This document shows positions 54,901 through 63,412 of a stretch of 64,000 bases of DNA, piece after piece. The stretch spans positions 1 through 64,000 of the forward strand of contig NZ_DASYDG010000028.1 in assembly GCF_036499745.1 (NCBI RefSeq). The letters are read 5' to 3'. The notes below the pieces were generated by a model that made no database searches, was not told where the DNA came from, and saw only the letters and a list, made by a program, of their open reading frames with translations. Positions within the stretch are counted from its first letter, which is position 1; each line of letters opens with the position of its first letter. Source of the DNA: Pinirhizobacter sp036499745. Lineage in GTDB: Bacteria; Pseudomonadota; Gammaproteobacteria; Xanthomonadales; Rhodanobacteraceae. The translations under genes were made by a program, and so were the position numbers.

Positions 54901-55620
54901 CGGAAGGCTTTGGCCCGGATGCGCGCGCCGCACCCAGTCGCGTCCGATCGCTTCTGCTTGTGCACCGCCCTCTCCCGTACGGGTCACCAGCACGCCGTCG
55001 CGATCGAATAATTCAAAGGCACCCGTACTGCCGAAAGGCGAATTGACCAGGTTGCCGGCGATGGTCGGCGGGGCGATCTGTGCGCCGATCCAGGCCTGCT
55101 GGCCCGCCGTTTGCCCTGGAAAGGACGCAACCACGCGTAGCGATGCGCCATTGGCACCCGGTGGCGAGGAGGCAAGCCGCAGGGCAATGCTGCCCAGGTC
55201 CGCAACGGGACGCGAAGTGACCCGCGACCAGTCATCACCGGTTCGTGAATCGGATCCGGCCAGCACGCGGCCACTGGCATCGAGCACGACGAGGCGGTCG
55301 AGTTCGGGATGCCGGGCCTTGACCCGCACCAGCGCGGAGGTGAGATCTGCCGGCGGGTTACGAGCGGCTTCGAGCAACGCCTGCAGCGGCCCTTCGGTAC
55401 TTGCGACCTGAAGATCGGTCAATCGGATGACGCTGGCGGCGGCCGAGTTCACCCGGCGTGTCGCGTTGGCCACCGTATTGCGCCAGGCGATGAATTGCAC
55501 CACCGCTACCAGGACGATGATGCCCGCCGCGCACGCAAGCGCTGCCAGAAGCATCAGGCGCCGGAAACGCAACTGCTGCTCCGGAGCGCTCTCACTCCTG
55601 GCCACGCGCAGGCTATCCAT
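51907..55620 (-). CDS. Multi-PAS GGDEF–EAL cyclic-di-GMP protein
   Basis: The 1237-residue protein has two membrane helices near residues 20–45 and 290–315 around a periplasmic sensor region of the Cache type. About four PAS domains follow (roughly 330–790), then GGDEF (about 805–965, with RFGGDEFVAVV) and EAL (about 980–1230, with VEALLRWPSG and DDFGTGFSSLNYLSRMPIDRLKIDRSFV). Both catalytic motifs are intact by eye, so either synthesis or hydrolysis of c-di-GMP is possible. ATG 55620 has GAGGTA eight bases upstream. It is divergent from a small membrane gene. Confidence 0.92.
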   Translation of the reverse strand: MDSLRVARSESAPEQQLRFRRLMLLAALACAAGIIVLVAVVQFIAWRNTVANATRRVNSAAASVIRLTDLQVASTEGPLQALLEAARNPPADLTSALVRVKARHPELDRLVVLDASGRVLAGSDSRTGDDWSRVTSRPVADLGSIALRLASSPPGANGASLRVVASFPGQTAGQQAWIGAQIAPPTIAGNLVNSPFGSTGAFELFDRDGVLVTRTGEGGAQAEAIGRDWVRRAHPGQSLPRDDGDGRFYGHGVSPHFGYTVFASMSRGDALGMWSSQAWPALAGMLLLLGLIAAGSRQVMRAQGRQAELVAFLLRQAEHLDNVQRIGDVGLWELDLASGRLAWSGEAAPILGLSEGEKVNTVAGYLARVHPHDRQDVSSWFWRCMHEDGPFECEYRVIRANADIAFMHLRARRQGDGPGPRRIEGTIREVTTLRHTQARLRESESQYRFLFDHSPLPAWVFDMQSHAILAVNDAAVATYGYTRDDFLQLRIEDLRPTSEPLPLHSAVEKPDTGDRANPISLHRDREGRLLHMRCSGSQIEFAGHAAQLVVGMDFTGKVAAERELASSNARFQMLARATNDAVFDMDLVTGQAWWSEAFYTGFGYARKEDNGFQAWCSRVHPDDHERIVGGLNAFFAGSGVTWAGAYRLRRKDGSYADVFGRAYALRDDTGKAVRTIGGMMDQTAIVATRAALAESEESYHGLLAHMPLPLLLLRNGNIAYANLLAEELLGAGEQLVGASVHQYIDGELRHALEAPDMAASRIDARVSPPGRPPFEAELSVSLYRDAIGSGVQVIIRDVTDQRHYEQKLNHQAMHDELTGLPNRRALHEAVSAMITQAWDYSRQLMLLFIDLDHFKYINDALGHLVGDEVLRQVSSNLRQAVGPGGYVARFGGDEFVAVVPCNEADGIVPPVIPALKAAIERPLMVAGMQQHLSCSIGVAYLGMDGDDADTLIRNADTAMYHAKRMGRHTWRRYSAALHDTALARLAVVSRLTEEALDDELELHYQSQHRGVQSEVFGVEALLRWPSGPGELSRPNVLVPLLEETGAIVNVGRWVLRQACRDQAAISSIMGHPVCMAVNLSAFQLAHDDLIGLVRDVLDETGVEPRYLELELTESAFLSEPERAIETLRKIKALGVSIALDDFGTGFSSLNYLSRMPIDRLKIDRSFVSKLPHDRTDGALCESILFLANSLDLQVIAEGVETTAQRRWLLDHGCQAMQGFLFAKPLPLDQLQRAAYTV

Positions 55621-55828
55621 CGGCACGATACCTCGCTCCGGCTCGCCTACTCTCCTGCCGCCACGGGCTTGCGCCCGTCGCGGCCCCCTGTAACCAGTGG
55701 CCCTGGTTGCTGGCACCGGCCATTCGCACCCGACCTTATCGAGGCCCCCCTCGTGTGGCAATGGCAAGACAAAACCGGCCGAAGAATTGGCCGAATATGC
55801 GCATAGGTTGCTTCGCTACAATAATGGC

Positions 55829-56086
55829 ATGCAACCACCTCGCAAACCCGGACAGGCCCGCGCCGTCCAGTACATCGCCCTGGCACGCAGCGCCCTGGTC
55901 ACCCTTCTGGGCCTGCTGCTGGTATTTCGTATCGTCGCCTCGCCCGACCCCGCCTGGCGCGTAGCCGGAAGTGCCCTGGCCTTCGCGCTGGTTCTGCTGG
56001 GCACCTGGATGGGCGCCCGGGCGATGCGACGACTGCAGCAGCTTCGCGCCGGGCCCCGTCCCCCCGGAAATACCTCCGGCGAGTGA
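55829..56086 (+). CDS. Small membrane protein, unknown
   Basis: This 85-residue protein has two hydrophobic helices (about 20–34 and 44–62) with basic ends. The start ATG at 55829 lies only seven bases after TACAAT, a -10-like hexamer, so the transcript could be leaderless. No family is recognised. It is divergent from the GGDEF–EAL gene and convergent with the FMN reductase gene. Confidence 0.55.
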   Translation: MQPPRKPGQARAVQYIALARSALVTLLGLLLVFRIVASPDPAWRVAGSALAFALVLLGTWMGARAMRRLQQLRAGPRPPGNTSGE

Positions 56087-56120
56087 CCGGCGCCGGTGGC
56101 GATACAAATAAATTGCTGTC

Positions 56121-56726
56121 TCAAGGCGCGGGATAGGGGTGGGCAGCGAGCAGCCCTGCAAGATGTACGGCGTTGGCCGACAGCGACTTGATCGTCTGCG
56201 CCACCTTCTTGGGTGTCTGTTTGAGGTCAACATAGTTGGTGTCGGACATCGCCTCGCCCACCCAATAGGCCGAGCTGCCCCCGGGCACGGTAAAGCCGAC
56301 ATCGGCCAGCGCCTGGTACAGCTCCGCCGTGACGTGGTGCGCGCCATCCTCATTGCCGACGATGGCAGCCACCGCTACCCGCCCGGCGGTGGGATAGCGC
56401 CCGTCGTCACCGATCTCATCAAGGAACGCATCCATCCGTTCAAGAACACGCTTGGCCACGCTGCTGGGCTGACCCAGCCAGATGGGAGTACCCAACACCA
56501 GGATATTGGCGTCAAGGACCTGTCGGCGTAGCCCCGGCCACTCGTCGCCGTCACCCTCGTCGGCCTTGACTCCGGGTTTGATATTCAGGTCCACAACACG
56601 GGTCGAGGAGGTCTGGACCCCCCGACCCTTCATGTCCTTAAGGATCTGATCGAGCAGCTTCTGGGTCGAGGACGGGCTGGGCGAGGCTGAAAGGGTGCAA
56701 TTGAGGGCGATGGCCTTGAGCGGCAT
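56121..56726 (-). CDS. Flavodoxin-like NAD(P)H-dependent FMN oxidoreductase
   Basis: The 201-residue protein has the flavodoxin-fold FMN pattern: the first loop KAIALNCTLSASPSPSSTQKLL, LVLGTPIWLGQPSSVAKRVLERMD and AAIVGNEDGAHHVTAELYQAL. It belongs to the NAD(P)H-dependent oxidoreductases of the WrbA/NADPH-FMN-reductase group. An AAGGAA Shine-Dalgarno sits about eight bases before ATG 56726. It is followed on the opposite strand by the small membrane gene. Confidence 0.85.
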   Translation of the reverse strand: MPLKAIALNCTLSASPSPSSTQKLLDQILKDMKGRGVQTSSTRVVDLNIKPGVKADEGDGDEWPGLRRQVLDANILVLGTPIWLGQPSSVAKRVLERMDAFLDEIGDDGRYPTAGRVAVAAIVGNEDGAHHVTAELYQALADVGFTVPGGSSAYWVGEAMSDTNYVDLKQTPKKVAQTIKSLSANAVHLAGLLAAHPYPAP

Positions 56727-57046
56727 GGGGTTTCCTTCGGATGAGGACAGAAAAGAATCCAGCCTCGCCCAGCTCTCGTGCAGCCCCGGTACCGACCTTG
56801 TCGAAACGGCGCGAAATGCTGCAACGTCTTAAGTCGTCGCGAGTTCTGCCGATAAGACAGATAAGTTGTAAAAACTCGCATGATAGTCTGTGATCCAATT
56901 CACAGACTTTTGTGTCTTTTCCTGAGCCAGCGGGCACAATAGCCGCAACGGATCAACTTCGGCGGCGCCTCGGGGGACGGGGCGCCTTGGATATTTGCAT
57001 CGTTGCGGGTACCCCGTGGCGGGCACTGGCGGGACACGTGGAGCGG
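56727..57046. other. 320-bp divergent gap before the 7TM diguanylate cyclase
   Basis: No convincing gene is visible. The region is AT-richer between about 56800 and 56930. It holds an exact inverted repeat described in the next entry. The cyclase start at 57047 is not certain, so part of this gap may be coding. Confidence 0.45.
56885..56908. promoter_or_regulatory. 8-8-8 inverted repeat, operator or hairpin
   Basis: AGTCTGTG and CACAGACT flank an eight-base spacer exactly, and TTTTGTGTCTTTT follows on the plus strand. It could be a dimeric-regulator site for the cyclase gene or a stem ending in a T-rich tail. Confidence 0.45.
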
Positions 57047-58780
57047 ATGAGCAGGCGGATCGGTCCGGGCTGGCGTTGGCGTCGCATCTGGATTGCGATG
57101 CTGCTGCTGTGCGCCGGTTTCGGAGCCCTGCATGCCCAGGAACTCAGTGGCGCCTGGCGCGAAGTGCGTCCCGGCGATACGCCCGCGCAGGTACTTTCCG
57201 AATTCCGCGAGGGACACCTGCTGCCGTTTTCACCCTCGCGCCTGCAGTCGTTCCCCACCCAGCGCGACGGCGCCTGGGTGGTGCTGCAGATGCAGCCACC
57301 CTACATTGCCGACGACCGGGTGCTGCATGTGGATACGCCACCAGCAGGTGCGGTGAGTCTTTACTCCGGCGAGCGCGCACCGGTGCGCATAGCCCTGGAT
57401 GACTTCTCCAATGTGGTCCATGGCCACGGGCGCCTGGCATTCGTCCTCACGGCCGAGCAACGGGCGGCCGACCCGATCCTTTTGAAGTTTGAACCGGCGC
57501 GAAGCATGCCCGCCCCGGTGACCTTCCGCATGCAGTCATGGCCCGACTACCTCGATACCGACGCTGGCTGGCTGGTGTTCGCCACCAGCTGTTTCGCGGT
57601 GATGCTGGCCATGGCGGCGATGGCGCTATGTTTCGCGCTGATGCTGCGCGACATGCTGTTCGCCTGGTATGCCGGTTACCTGGTGTGCTACGTGCTGATC
57701 CAGGCCACGCAGACCGGCTTCATCTATCACCCGTTGGAACTGCAGTTCCTCTCGGGCCTGGGTGCGGTGATCGCCGGCGCAACCGTGGCCGTCTCGGTAA
57801 GCTTCGCTGCGATATTCCTGCTGCGCTTTGCCGAGATCCGGCAGTACGCGTCGTTGCTGCGCGTACCGATCCTCGCGCTGGCCTTCGGCATGCCCCTGGT
57901 GGCACTGGCCCGCCTGACCGGCATCGAGGTGCTGATGAGCACCAGCCAGGTGCTGACCGGGCCGTTGCTTATCTTAGGCTCCGCCCTGCTGCTGCTGGCC
58001 TCGGTGATCGCCGCGGTGCGCGGATCACGCTATGCCTGGTTCTTCCTTGTCGGGTGGACGCCGTTGCTGGCATTGACGTCGTTGCGAGCCATCCAGGTCA
58101 GTGGGTTGCTGGCCGATGCCTTCTGGTTATCCGATGCCCCCCTGGTCGCCGGCGCCTTCGAGGCGGTAGTGCTGTCCATTGGCCTTGCCGACCGGGCACT
58201 GATCCTGCGCCGCGACCGCGACCGCGCCCAGGTGCTGGCCGACAACGATGCGCTGACCGGCGTGCTCAACCGCCGCGCGTGGAACGAAGCTGCCGATGCG
58301 CTGCTGGCCTCCAGCCCGCCGCGGCCGTTGAGCGTGCTGTTCCTGGATCTTGACCACTTCAAGGAATTGAACGACTGCCAGGGCCACGCCGCCGGGGACC
58401 GCGCGTTGATCGCCGTCGCCGACGCGTTGCGCGCGGAACTGCGCCCGGGCGACCTGCTGGGACGTTACGGCGGCGAGGAATTCGTCGCCCTGCTCGACGG
58501 TGTGGACGCCGACAATGCGGTACATGTGGCGGTGCGGCTGTGCCGGCGCGTGCACCGGCTGGAATTGAATGTGGGCACCAGTGGCAACCTGCTGACGGTG
58601 AGCATCGGCGTAGCCATGCGCAACGCCAGCGATAGCGTGGATGGCCTGATCGAGCGCGCGGATGCGGCAATGTATGCGGCCAAGCTCGCCGGGCGCAACC
58701 GCGTGATGCTCGAAACGCAGCTGCGCCCTGGTGCCAACCGCCGCCGGCCCTCCGCGCAACGCACCGCGCAATCGGAGTGA
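57047..58780 (+). CDS. Diguanylate cyclase with 7TM-DISM-like membrane region
   Basis: The 577-residue protein has a signal-like N-terminus, an extracytoplasmic beta-rich domain (about 35–190), seven or so membrane helices (about 190–390) and a C-terminal GGDEF domain. The layout is that of 7TMR-DISM diguanylate cyclases. The catalytic motif is RYGGEEFVALLDG, with NRRAWNEAADAL and FLDLDHFKELNDCQGHAAGD. It probably makes c-di-GMP in response to an extracellular ligand. The RxxD inhibitory site is not obvious to me. It is convergent with the E1 fusion gene, one bp apart. Confidence 0.9.
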   Translation: MSRRIGPGWRWRRIWIAMLLLCAGFGALHAQELSGAWREVRPGDTPAQVLSEFREGHLLPFSPSRLQSFPTQRDGAWVVLQMQPPYIADDRVLHVDTPPAGAVSLYSGERAPVRIALDDFSNVVHGHGRLAFVLTAEQRAADPILLKFEPARSMPAPVTFRMQSWPDYLDTDAGWLVFATSCFAVMLAMAAMALCFALMLRDMLFAWYAGYLVCYVLIQATQTGFIYHPLELQFLSGLGAVIAGATVAVSVSFAAIFLLRFAEIRQYASLLRVPILALAFGMPLVALARLTGIEVLMSTSQVLTGPLLILGSALLLLASVIAAVRGSRYAWFFLVGWTPLLALTSLRAIQVSGLLADAFWLSDAPLVAGAFEAVVLSIGLADRALILRRDRDRAQVLADNDALTGVLNRRAWNEAADALLASSPPRPLSVLFLDLDHFKELNDCQGHAAGDRALIAVADALRAELRPGDLLGRYGGEEFVALLDGVDADNAVHVAVRLCRRVHRLELNVGTSGNLLTVSIGVAMRNASDSVDGLIERADAAMYAAKLAGRNRVMLETQLRPGANRRRPSAQRTAQSE

Positions 58781-58781
58781 G

Positions 58782-61046
58782 CTAGGCCAGTTCACCCGCA
58801 GCGGCAACGATGTCCGTCTCGCCAGGCAGTACCAGCAAGGCGGCGCCGGCCAGCGGGGTGAACGTATCCACGCCGACCACGCGGCGGAGCGGCGTGGCAC
58901 CGAAACCGGCTTCGACGATGGCGGTGATCACTCCCTCGCCTACGCCGGCGCTGCGACGCCCCTCGTCGACGACGATGATGCGCCGGGCTCCCGCGGCCTG
59001 CGCGGCGATGAACGCGTCGTTGAGTGGCGCCAGCCAGCGCAGGTCGACCACGCGGGTCTTCCAGCCGTGCCCGGCCTCGATGCTCCGCGCGGCGCGAAGG
59101 CTCATCGGCACGCCGTTGCCGAAGGTGAAGATCACAAGGTCGTCGTGGTTGGCGTCGTAGACCCGACCCTCGCCCAGTTCAAGGACGTGGCCCTCCGGCG
59201 GATAGGCGAACTGCCAACCGCCGTCACCGGGCTGGTACAGATCCTTGGTCATGTACAGGGCGATCGGCTCCAGGTACGCGCAGACGCGGCCATCGATACG
59301 GGCAAGCGCCGAAAGCGTCCGGAGCATGGCAACGGCATCGTCGCCACGGCTGGGACAACCCACCACCAACCCCGGGATGTCGCGCAGCGCGGCGATGGAG
59401 TTGTCGTTGTGGAAATGGCCGCCAAAACCCTTCTGGTAGCCCAGCGAGGCTACCCGCATCAGGATCGGGTTGCGGAACTGGTCGTTGGAGAAGAACTGCA
59501 GCGAGGCCGCCTCCCCGCGGATCTGGTCGCAGGCATTGTGGAAATACGCCAGGTACTGGATCTCGGGAATCGGCAGCATGCCCATGTTGGCGTAACCCTG
59601 GGCCAGCCCCAGGATCATGGTCTCATCAAGCAGGGTGTTGAACACCCGTGCGTTGCGAAACGCCTTATGCAACCCCTTGGTTACCGTGTACACGCCGCCC
59701 TTCTGCGCCACGTCTTCGCCGAACAAGAGGCTCTCGGGGTATTTGGCCATCAGTTCGTGCAGGGCCTGGTTGATCTGGATCGCCAGGTGCCTGGGAGGCT
59801 GTGTCTCGGGCAACTTCGCCGCGCCGCCGAAGGCGGCCTCGCGGCGTGCTGGATCGGCCGCGCGTCTGGCTTCGGCACGCACGGCGTCGGGCGAATAAGG
59901 TGCCAGCGGCGCAATCACTTCGGCAAGGCTGCCGATCTTCGGCCGGCGGTCGGCTTCCTCGGCGGCGGCGAAACAGCGCTTGCGGATCGTCTCGTAGATG
60001 TCGAGCAGGCCGGCGCGGTCGAACAGGCCCGATTCCAGTGCGATGGCCGCCGAACGAAGCAACGGATCAGTCGCCTCCAACGCATAAAGTTCCTCCACCG
60101 ACCGCCACTCGATCTCGAAGTCGGTACCTGCGTGACCCATCACGCGGGTTGTCGCCAGGTGCAGGAAGGTCGGGCGGCGCGTACGCCGGCAGTGCTCCAC
60201 CGCGCGCTCGACGTCGGCGTAGCCGGCGGCGAGATCCAGGCCGTCGGCCTGGAAATAATCGAGGTTGGCGCGGTGCCGGAAGTTGCTTTCCACCCAGCCG
60301 CCCGGTGTTTTCACCGAGATGCCGATGCCATTGTCCTCGCAGACAAAGAGTACTGGCGCGGGAAGCTTCTGGTAGGCCGTCCAGCCCGCGGTGTTGAAGG
60401 CGGTCTGCGCCGTGGCGTGGTTGCTCGATGCGTCGCCGAACGAGCAGATGGCGATCGAGTCGTCGGGAATCGGCAAGGCATGGCCGATGCGCCGCGCCTG
60501 TTCGATGGCCACTGCCGTACCGAATGCCTTGGGCAGGTGCGAGGCGATGGTGGAGGTCTGCGGCAACACCCACAGGGGCTTGCTGCCCCACACCTTGTGT
60601 CGTCCGCCGGAGGCCGGATCCTCGCTGCTGGCGGCAAAGGACAGAGCCGAATCCATCACCGGATCCATGCCCGGGATCTTGCGAAAACGCTCGGCCATGA
60701 AACCGCCGCTGCGGTAATGCAGGAAGGCAGGGTCGGTATGGCGCGTCAGCCGCGCCACCATCGCATTGCCCTCGTGGCCGGATGATCCAATGGTGTAGAA
60801 CACTTTGTCCTTCACGCGTAGCACCCGGGCCATGAGGTCGAGGTGGCGTGAGATGAGCTGCGACTCGAACAGGTCGAGGAAACCACGTGCGGTGAGGCGG
60901 CTGCCGGGCAGCACAGGGGCGTCATCGTGCGGTGCGGAGTGCGCATCGCCCTGCCACTGCTGCACGAACTCGACGAAGTTCGCATCGATGATCTCGGCGC
61001 GGTTGAAACCCTTGTGGCGGGCGGGGATGACAAACGGAATGGCCAT
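58782..61046 (-). CDS. Fused E1 alpha/beta 2-oxoacid dehydrogenase component
   Basis: This 754-residue protein joins both subunits of an alpha2beta2-type E1. The alpha-like half (about 60–390) binds thiamine diphosphate through GDASSNHATAQTAFN at 204–218. The beta-like half (about 410–754) has INQALHELMAKYPESLLFGEDVAQKGG, and NACDQIRGEAA, DEGRRSAGVGEGVITAIVE. Such fused forms occur in Xanthomonadales and Bacteroidetes and are usually named dehydrogenase E1 component. The substrate is unknown; branched-chain 2-oxoacids are most likely by family. No E2 or E3 gene lies beside it. It follows the GST gene by 14 bp. Confidence 0.87.
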   Translation of the reverse strand: MAIPFVIPARHKGFNRAEIIDANFVEFVQQWQGDAHSAPHDDAPVLPGSRLTARGFLDLFESQLISRHLDLMARVLRVKDKVFYTIGSSGHEGNAMVARLTRHTDPAFLHYRSGGFMAERFRKIPGMDPVMDSALSFAASSEDPASGGRHKVWGSKPLWVLPQTSTIASHLPKAFGTAVAIEQARRIGHALPIPDDSIAICSFGDASSNHATAQTAFNTAGWTAYQKLPAPVLFVCEDNGIGISVKTPGGWVESNFRHRANLDYFQADGLDLAAGYADVERAVEHCRRTRRPTFLHLATTRVMGHAGTDFEIEWRSVEELYALEATDPLLRSAAIALESGLFDRAGLLDIYETIRKRCFAAAEEADRRPKIGSLAEVIAPLAPYSPDAVRAEARRAADPARREAAFGGAAKLPETQPPRHLAIQINQALHELMAKYPESLLFGEDVAQKGGVYTVTKGLHKAFRNARVFNTLLDETMILGLAQGYANMGMLPIPEIQYLAYFHNACDQIRGEAASLQFFSNDQFRNPILMRVASLGYQKGFGGHFHNDNSIAALRDIPGLVVGCPSRGDDAVAMLRTLSALARIDGRVCAYLEPIALYMTKDLYQPGDGGWQFAYPPEGHVLELGEGRVYDANHDDLVIFTFGNGVPMSLRAARSIEAGHGWKTRVVDLRWLAPLNDAFIAAQAAGARRIIVVDEGRRSAGVGEGVITAIVEAGFGATPLRRVVGVDTFTPLAGAALLVLPGETDIVAAAGELA

Positions 61047-61060
61047 CTTCTGCTTCTTGG

Positions 61061-61672
61061 TCAGGCGTGCGGGTGCATGGAGGTGTGGCCAGGCTGCGCG
61101 GCAACGCGGTCAAGCCAGGCATTCACGGCAGGGTAGCTGGAGAGATCGAATCCTCCCTCCCCTGCGCAATGGGTATAGGCATACAGGGCGAGGTCGGCAA
61201 CGCCGTAGCGTTCACCGACGAAGAAGCTGCGACCGGCAAGGTGTGCTTCCATCACCGCCAGAGCCTTGTTGCCACCGGCGGTCAATCGCGGCAAGTCGGC
61301 ATGGCGGGCGTGGTTGGCCGGAAGGAACCGCTGGATGAAACGCGCTACCGCGATATAGGGTTCATGGCTGTATTGCTCGAAGAACAACCACTGCAGCGTT
61401 TGCGCGCGCTCCCAGGCGTCGCCCGGCCACATCCAGGTACCCTCGGCCAGGAAACAGGCGATGGCGTTGGATTCGGCCAACCGTCGGCCGTCGTCAAGTT
61501 CCAGCAGCGGCACCTTGCCGTTGGCATTGCGTGCCAGGAAAGCCTCGGTTTGTGTTTCGCCGTTGGCGCTGTCCACGTCGACCCAGGTGTAGGGCCTGCC
61601 GAGCTGGTCAAGCAACAATTGGAGCTTGTAGCAGTTTCCGGACGTGCGATTGCCGTACACGGTAAGCATCAT
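61061..61672 (-). CDS. Glutathione S-transferase family protein
   Basis: The 203-residue protein has the thioredoxin-like GST N-domain (LTVYGNRTSGNCYKLQLLL, then NGKVPLLELDDGRRLAESNAI with the conserved cis-Pro and Ser) and an all-helical C-domain. The active Ser/Cys in TSGNCYK suggests a bacterial beta- or theta-like class. Its ATG overlaps the stop of the nucleotidyltransferase gene (ATGA). The E1 gene follows 14 bp away. Confidence 0.88.
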   Translation of the reverse strand: MMLTVYGNRTSGNCYKLQLLLDQLGRPYTWVDVDSANGETQTEAFLARNANGKVPLLELDDGRRLAESNAIACFLAEGTWMWPGDAWERAQTLQWLFFEQYSHEPYIAVARFIQRFLPANHARHADLPRLTAGGNKALAVMEAHLAGRSFFVGERYGVADLALYAYTHCAGEGGFDLSSYPAVNAWLDRVAAQPGHTSMHPHA

Positions 61673-62166
61673 TTGGCTTCCTGTTGAAGGCTCAGTAGCG
61701 CGGCGCGAGCGAGGTCTTTCTGGCGGCCGAACGAACGCAGGATGCGTACCTGTTCGGCGCGCGTAGGCACCATCACGGCGTGGCCGAGCACATCCACCGG
61801 CGTCACGTTCCGCGCACGGACCGGCTGCCAGCCGGTACCGTCGACGTGCAGGTCCAGGCCGCCCATCACTTCCACGCGCCAGGGCTCGAAAGCAAAACGT
61901 CCATACCGCGAACGGAACAGCTCGCTCACATCGGACGGCACCACGGGCAGGCGCTGGGAGGCCCAGCACGCCAGCAAGGTATCGGCATCGCGCACGCTGG
62001 TCATGACGTCGATGTCGGCAACCTCGACATCGGCGCCCACCAGCCACGCGGCGGCACTGCCGATGATCGTCCACTTATCGCGGCACCGCAGATTCAATTC
62101 GCCCGCAAGCGCGGCCAGTTGGCCACGCAATGCCGCGTCATGGGCCGGGTCGTGCGAAGCGATCAT
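61669..62166 (-). CDS. Nucleotidyltransferase-like protein (MNT-type pattern)
   Basis: The 165-residue protein has the pattern GSAAAWLVGADVEVADIDVMTS, with the G-S and the spaced Asp pair seen in nucleotidyltransferase-fold proteins. The body ends with RILRSFGRQKDLARAALL. No well-described subfamily is recognised and I do not assign a reaction. It lies between gcdH (19 bp) and the GST gene (overlap), so it belongs to the same transcript. Confidence 0.65.
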   Translation of the reverse strand: MIASHDPAHDAALRGQLAALAGELNLRCRDKWTIIGSAAAWLVGADVEVADIDVMTSVRDADTLLACWASQRLPVVPSDVSELFRSRYGRFAFEPWRVEVMGGLDLHVDGTGWQPVRARNVTPVDVLGHAVMVPTRAEQVRILRSFGRQKDLARAALLSLQQEAK

Positions 62167-62185
62167 GCCGCGGCGCAGTCGAAAG

Positions 62186-63355
62186 TCAGAATGCGTTGAT
62201 GCCGGTGACCTCGCGGCCGACCACGAGCTGGTGCACCGTCTCGGTGCCCTCGTAGGTGATGACCGATTCGAGGTTCAGCGCATGGCGGATGGCCGAGTGT
62301 TCGGTGGTGATGCCCGCGCCGCCAAGGATGTCGCGGCAGGTGCGTGCGATATCGATGGCCATGCGGCAATTGTTCCACTTGGCCAGGCTTACCTGGGTCG
62401 GTTGCATCTTGCCGGCATCCTTCAGGCGGCCCAGTTGCAGCGACAGGAGTTGGGCTGAAGTGATCTGTCGCGCCATTTCCGCCAGTTTCAGCTGCACGGC
62501 CTGGTTGGCGGCAAGCGGACGTTCGAACAGGATGCGTTCCTTCGAATATTCCAGCGCTTCACCGAAACAGGCGATGGCCGCGCCGATCGGCCCCCACGTG
62601 ATGCCGTAACGGGCCTGGGTGAGGCAGCCCAGCGGGCCCTTCAATCCCTTGACGTTGGGAAGCCGGTTGGCGTCGGGGATGCGCACACTGTCGAAGAACA
62701 AGCCGGAGGTGACCGATGCACGCAGCGACATCTTCTTGTGCACTTCCTGCGCCTTGAACCCCGGCGTATCGGTGGGCACGATAAAACCCTGGATGCCTTC
62801 GTCGGTCTGTGCCCAGACGATAGCGATGTGGGCCAGGTTGCCGTTGGTGATCCACATCTTGGCGCCATTGATTACCCAGTCGCCACCGTCCTTCTTCGCG
62901 GTGGTCTTCATGTTGGCCGGGTCCGAACCACCATGCGGCTCGGTCAAACCGAAACAGCCGATCACCTCGCCCCGGGCCATCGCCGGCAGGTACTGGCGTT
63001 TTTGTTCTTCCGAGCCGTAGGCGTAGATGGGATACATGCACAGCGAGCTCTGCACCGAGGCAAAGCTTCGCAGGCCCGAGTCGCCGCGCTCGAGTTCCTG
63101 GCAGATCAGCCCGTAGCTCACGCCGTTCATGTTGGCGCAGCCGTATTCCTCGGGAAGGGTGGCGCCGAGCAAGCCCATCGAGGCCATCTCAGGGATCAAC
63201 TCGCTCGGAAAGCGCGCCTGGTCGAAGCAGTCGCCGATGATCGGCAGCACCCGCTCGTCGGTGAAGCGGGCCACGGTGTCCTGCACCATGCGCTCCTCGT
63301 CGGTAAGCAACGAACGGATGTCGAAAAGGTCGAACGGATCCAGGCGGGCGGCCAT
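62186..63355 (-). CDS. gcdH: Glutaryl-CoA dehydrogenase-like acyl-CoA dehydrogenase
   Basis: GcdH oxidatively decarboxylates glutaryl-CoA to crotonyl-CoA in lysine and tryptophan breakdown. The 389-residue flavoprotein has GDSGLRSFASVQSSL with the arginine that binds the substrate carboxylate. Further blocks are GCFGLTEPHGGSDPANMKT and the catalytic Glu in TYEGTETVHQLVVGREVTGI. These fit GcdH rather than short-chain types. GGAG sits seven bases before ATG 63355. It belongs to a minus-strand gene cluster with the fused E1. Confidence 0.88.
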   Translation of the reverse strand: MAARLDPFDLFDIRSLLTDEERMVQDTVARFTDERVLPIIGDCFDQARFPSELIPEMASMGLLGATLPEEYGCANMNGVSYGLICQELERGDSGLRSFASVQSSLCMYPIYAYGSEEQKRQYLPAMARGEVIGCFGLTEPHGGSDPANMKTTAKKDGGDWVINGAKMWITNGNLAHIAIVWAQTDEGIQGFIVPTDTPGFKAQEVHKKMSLRASVTSGLFFDSVRIPDANRLPNVKGLKGPLGCLTQARYGITWGPIGAAIACFGEALEYSKERILFERPLAANQAVQLKLAEMARQITSAQLLSLQLGRLKDAGKMQPTQVSLAKWNNCRMAIDIARTCRDILGGAGITTEHSAIRHALNLESVITYEGTETVHQLVVGREVTGINAF

Positions 63356-63412
63356 GGTCAACTCCAATGGAACGGGCAATCCGCCCATTCTAGCGGGCGG
63401 TAGCGGTGAAGA

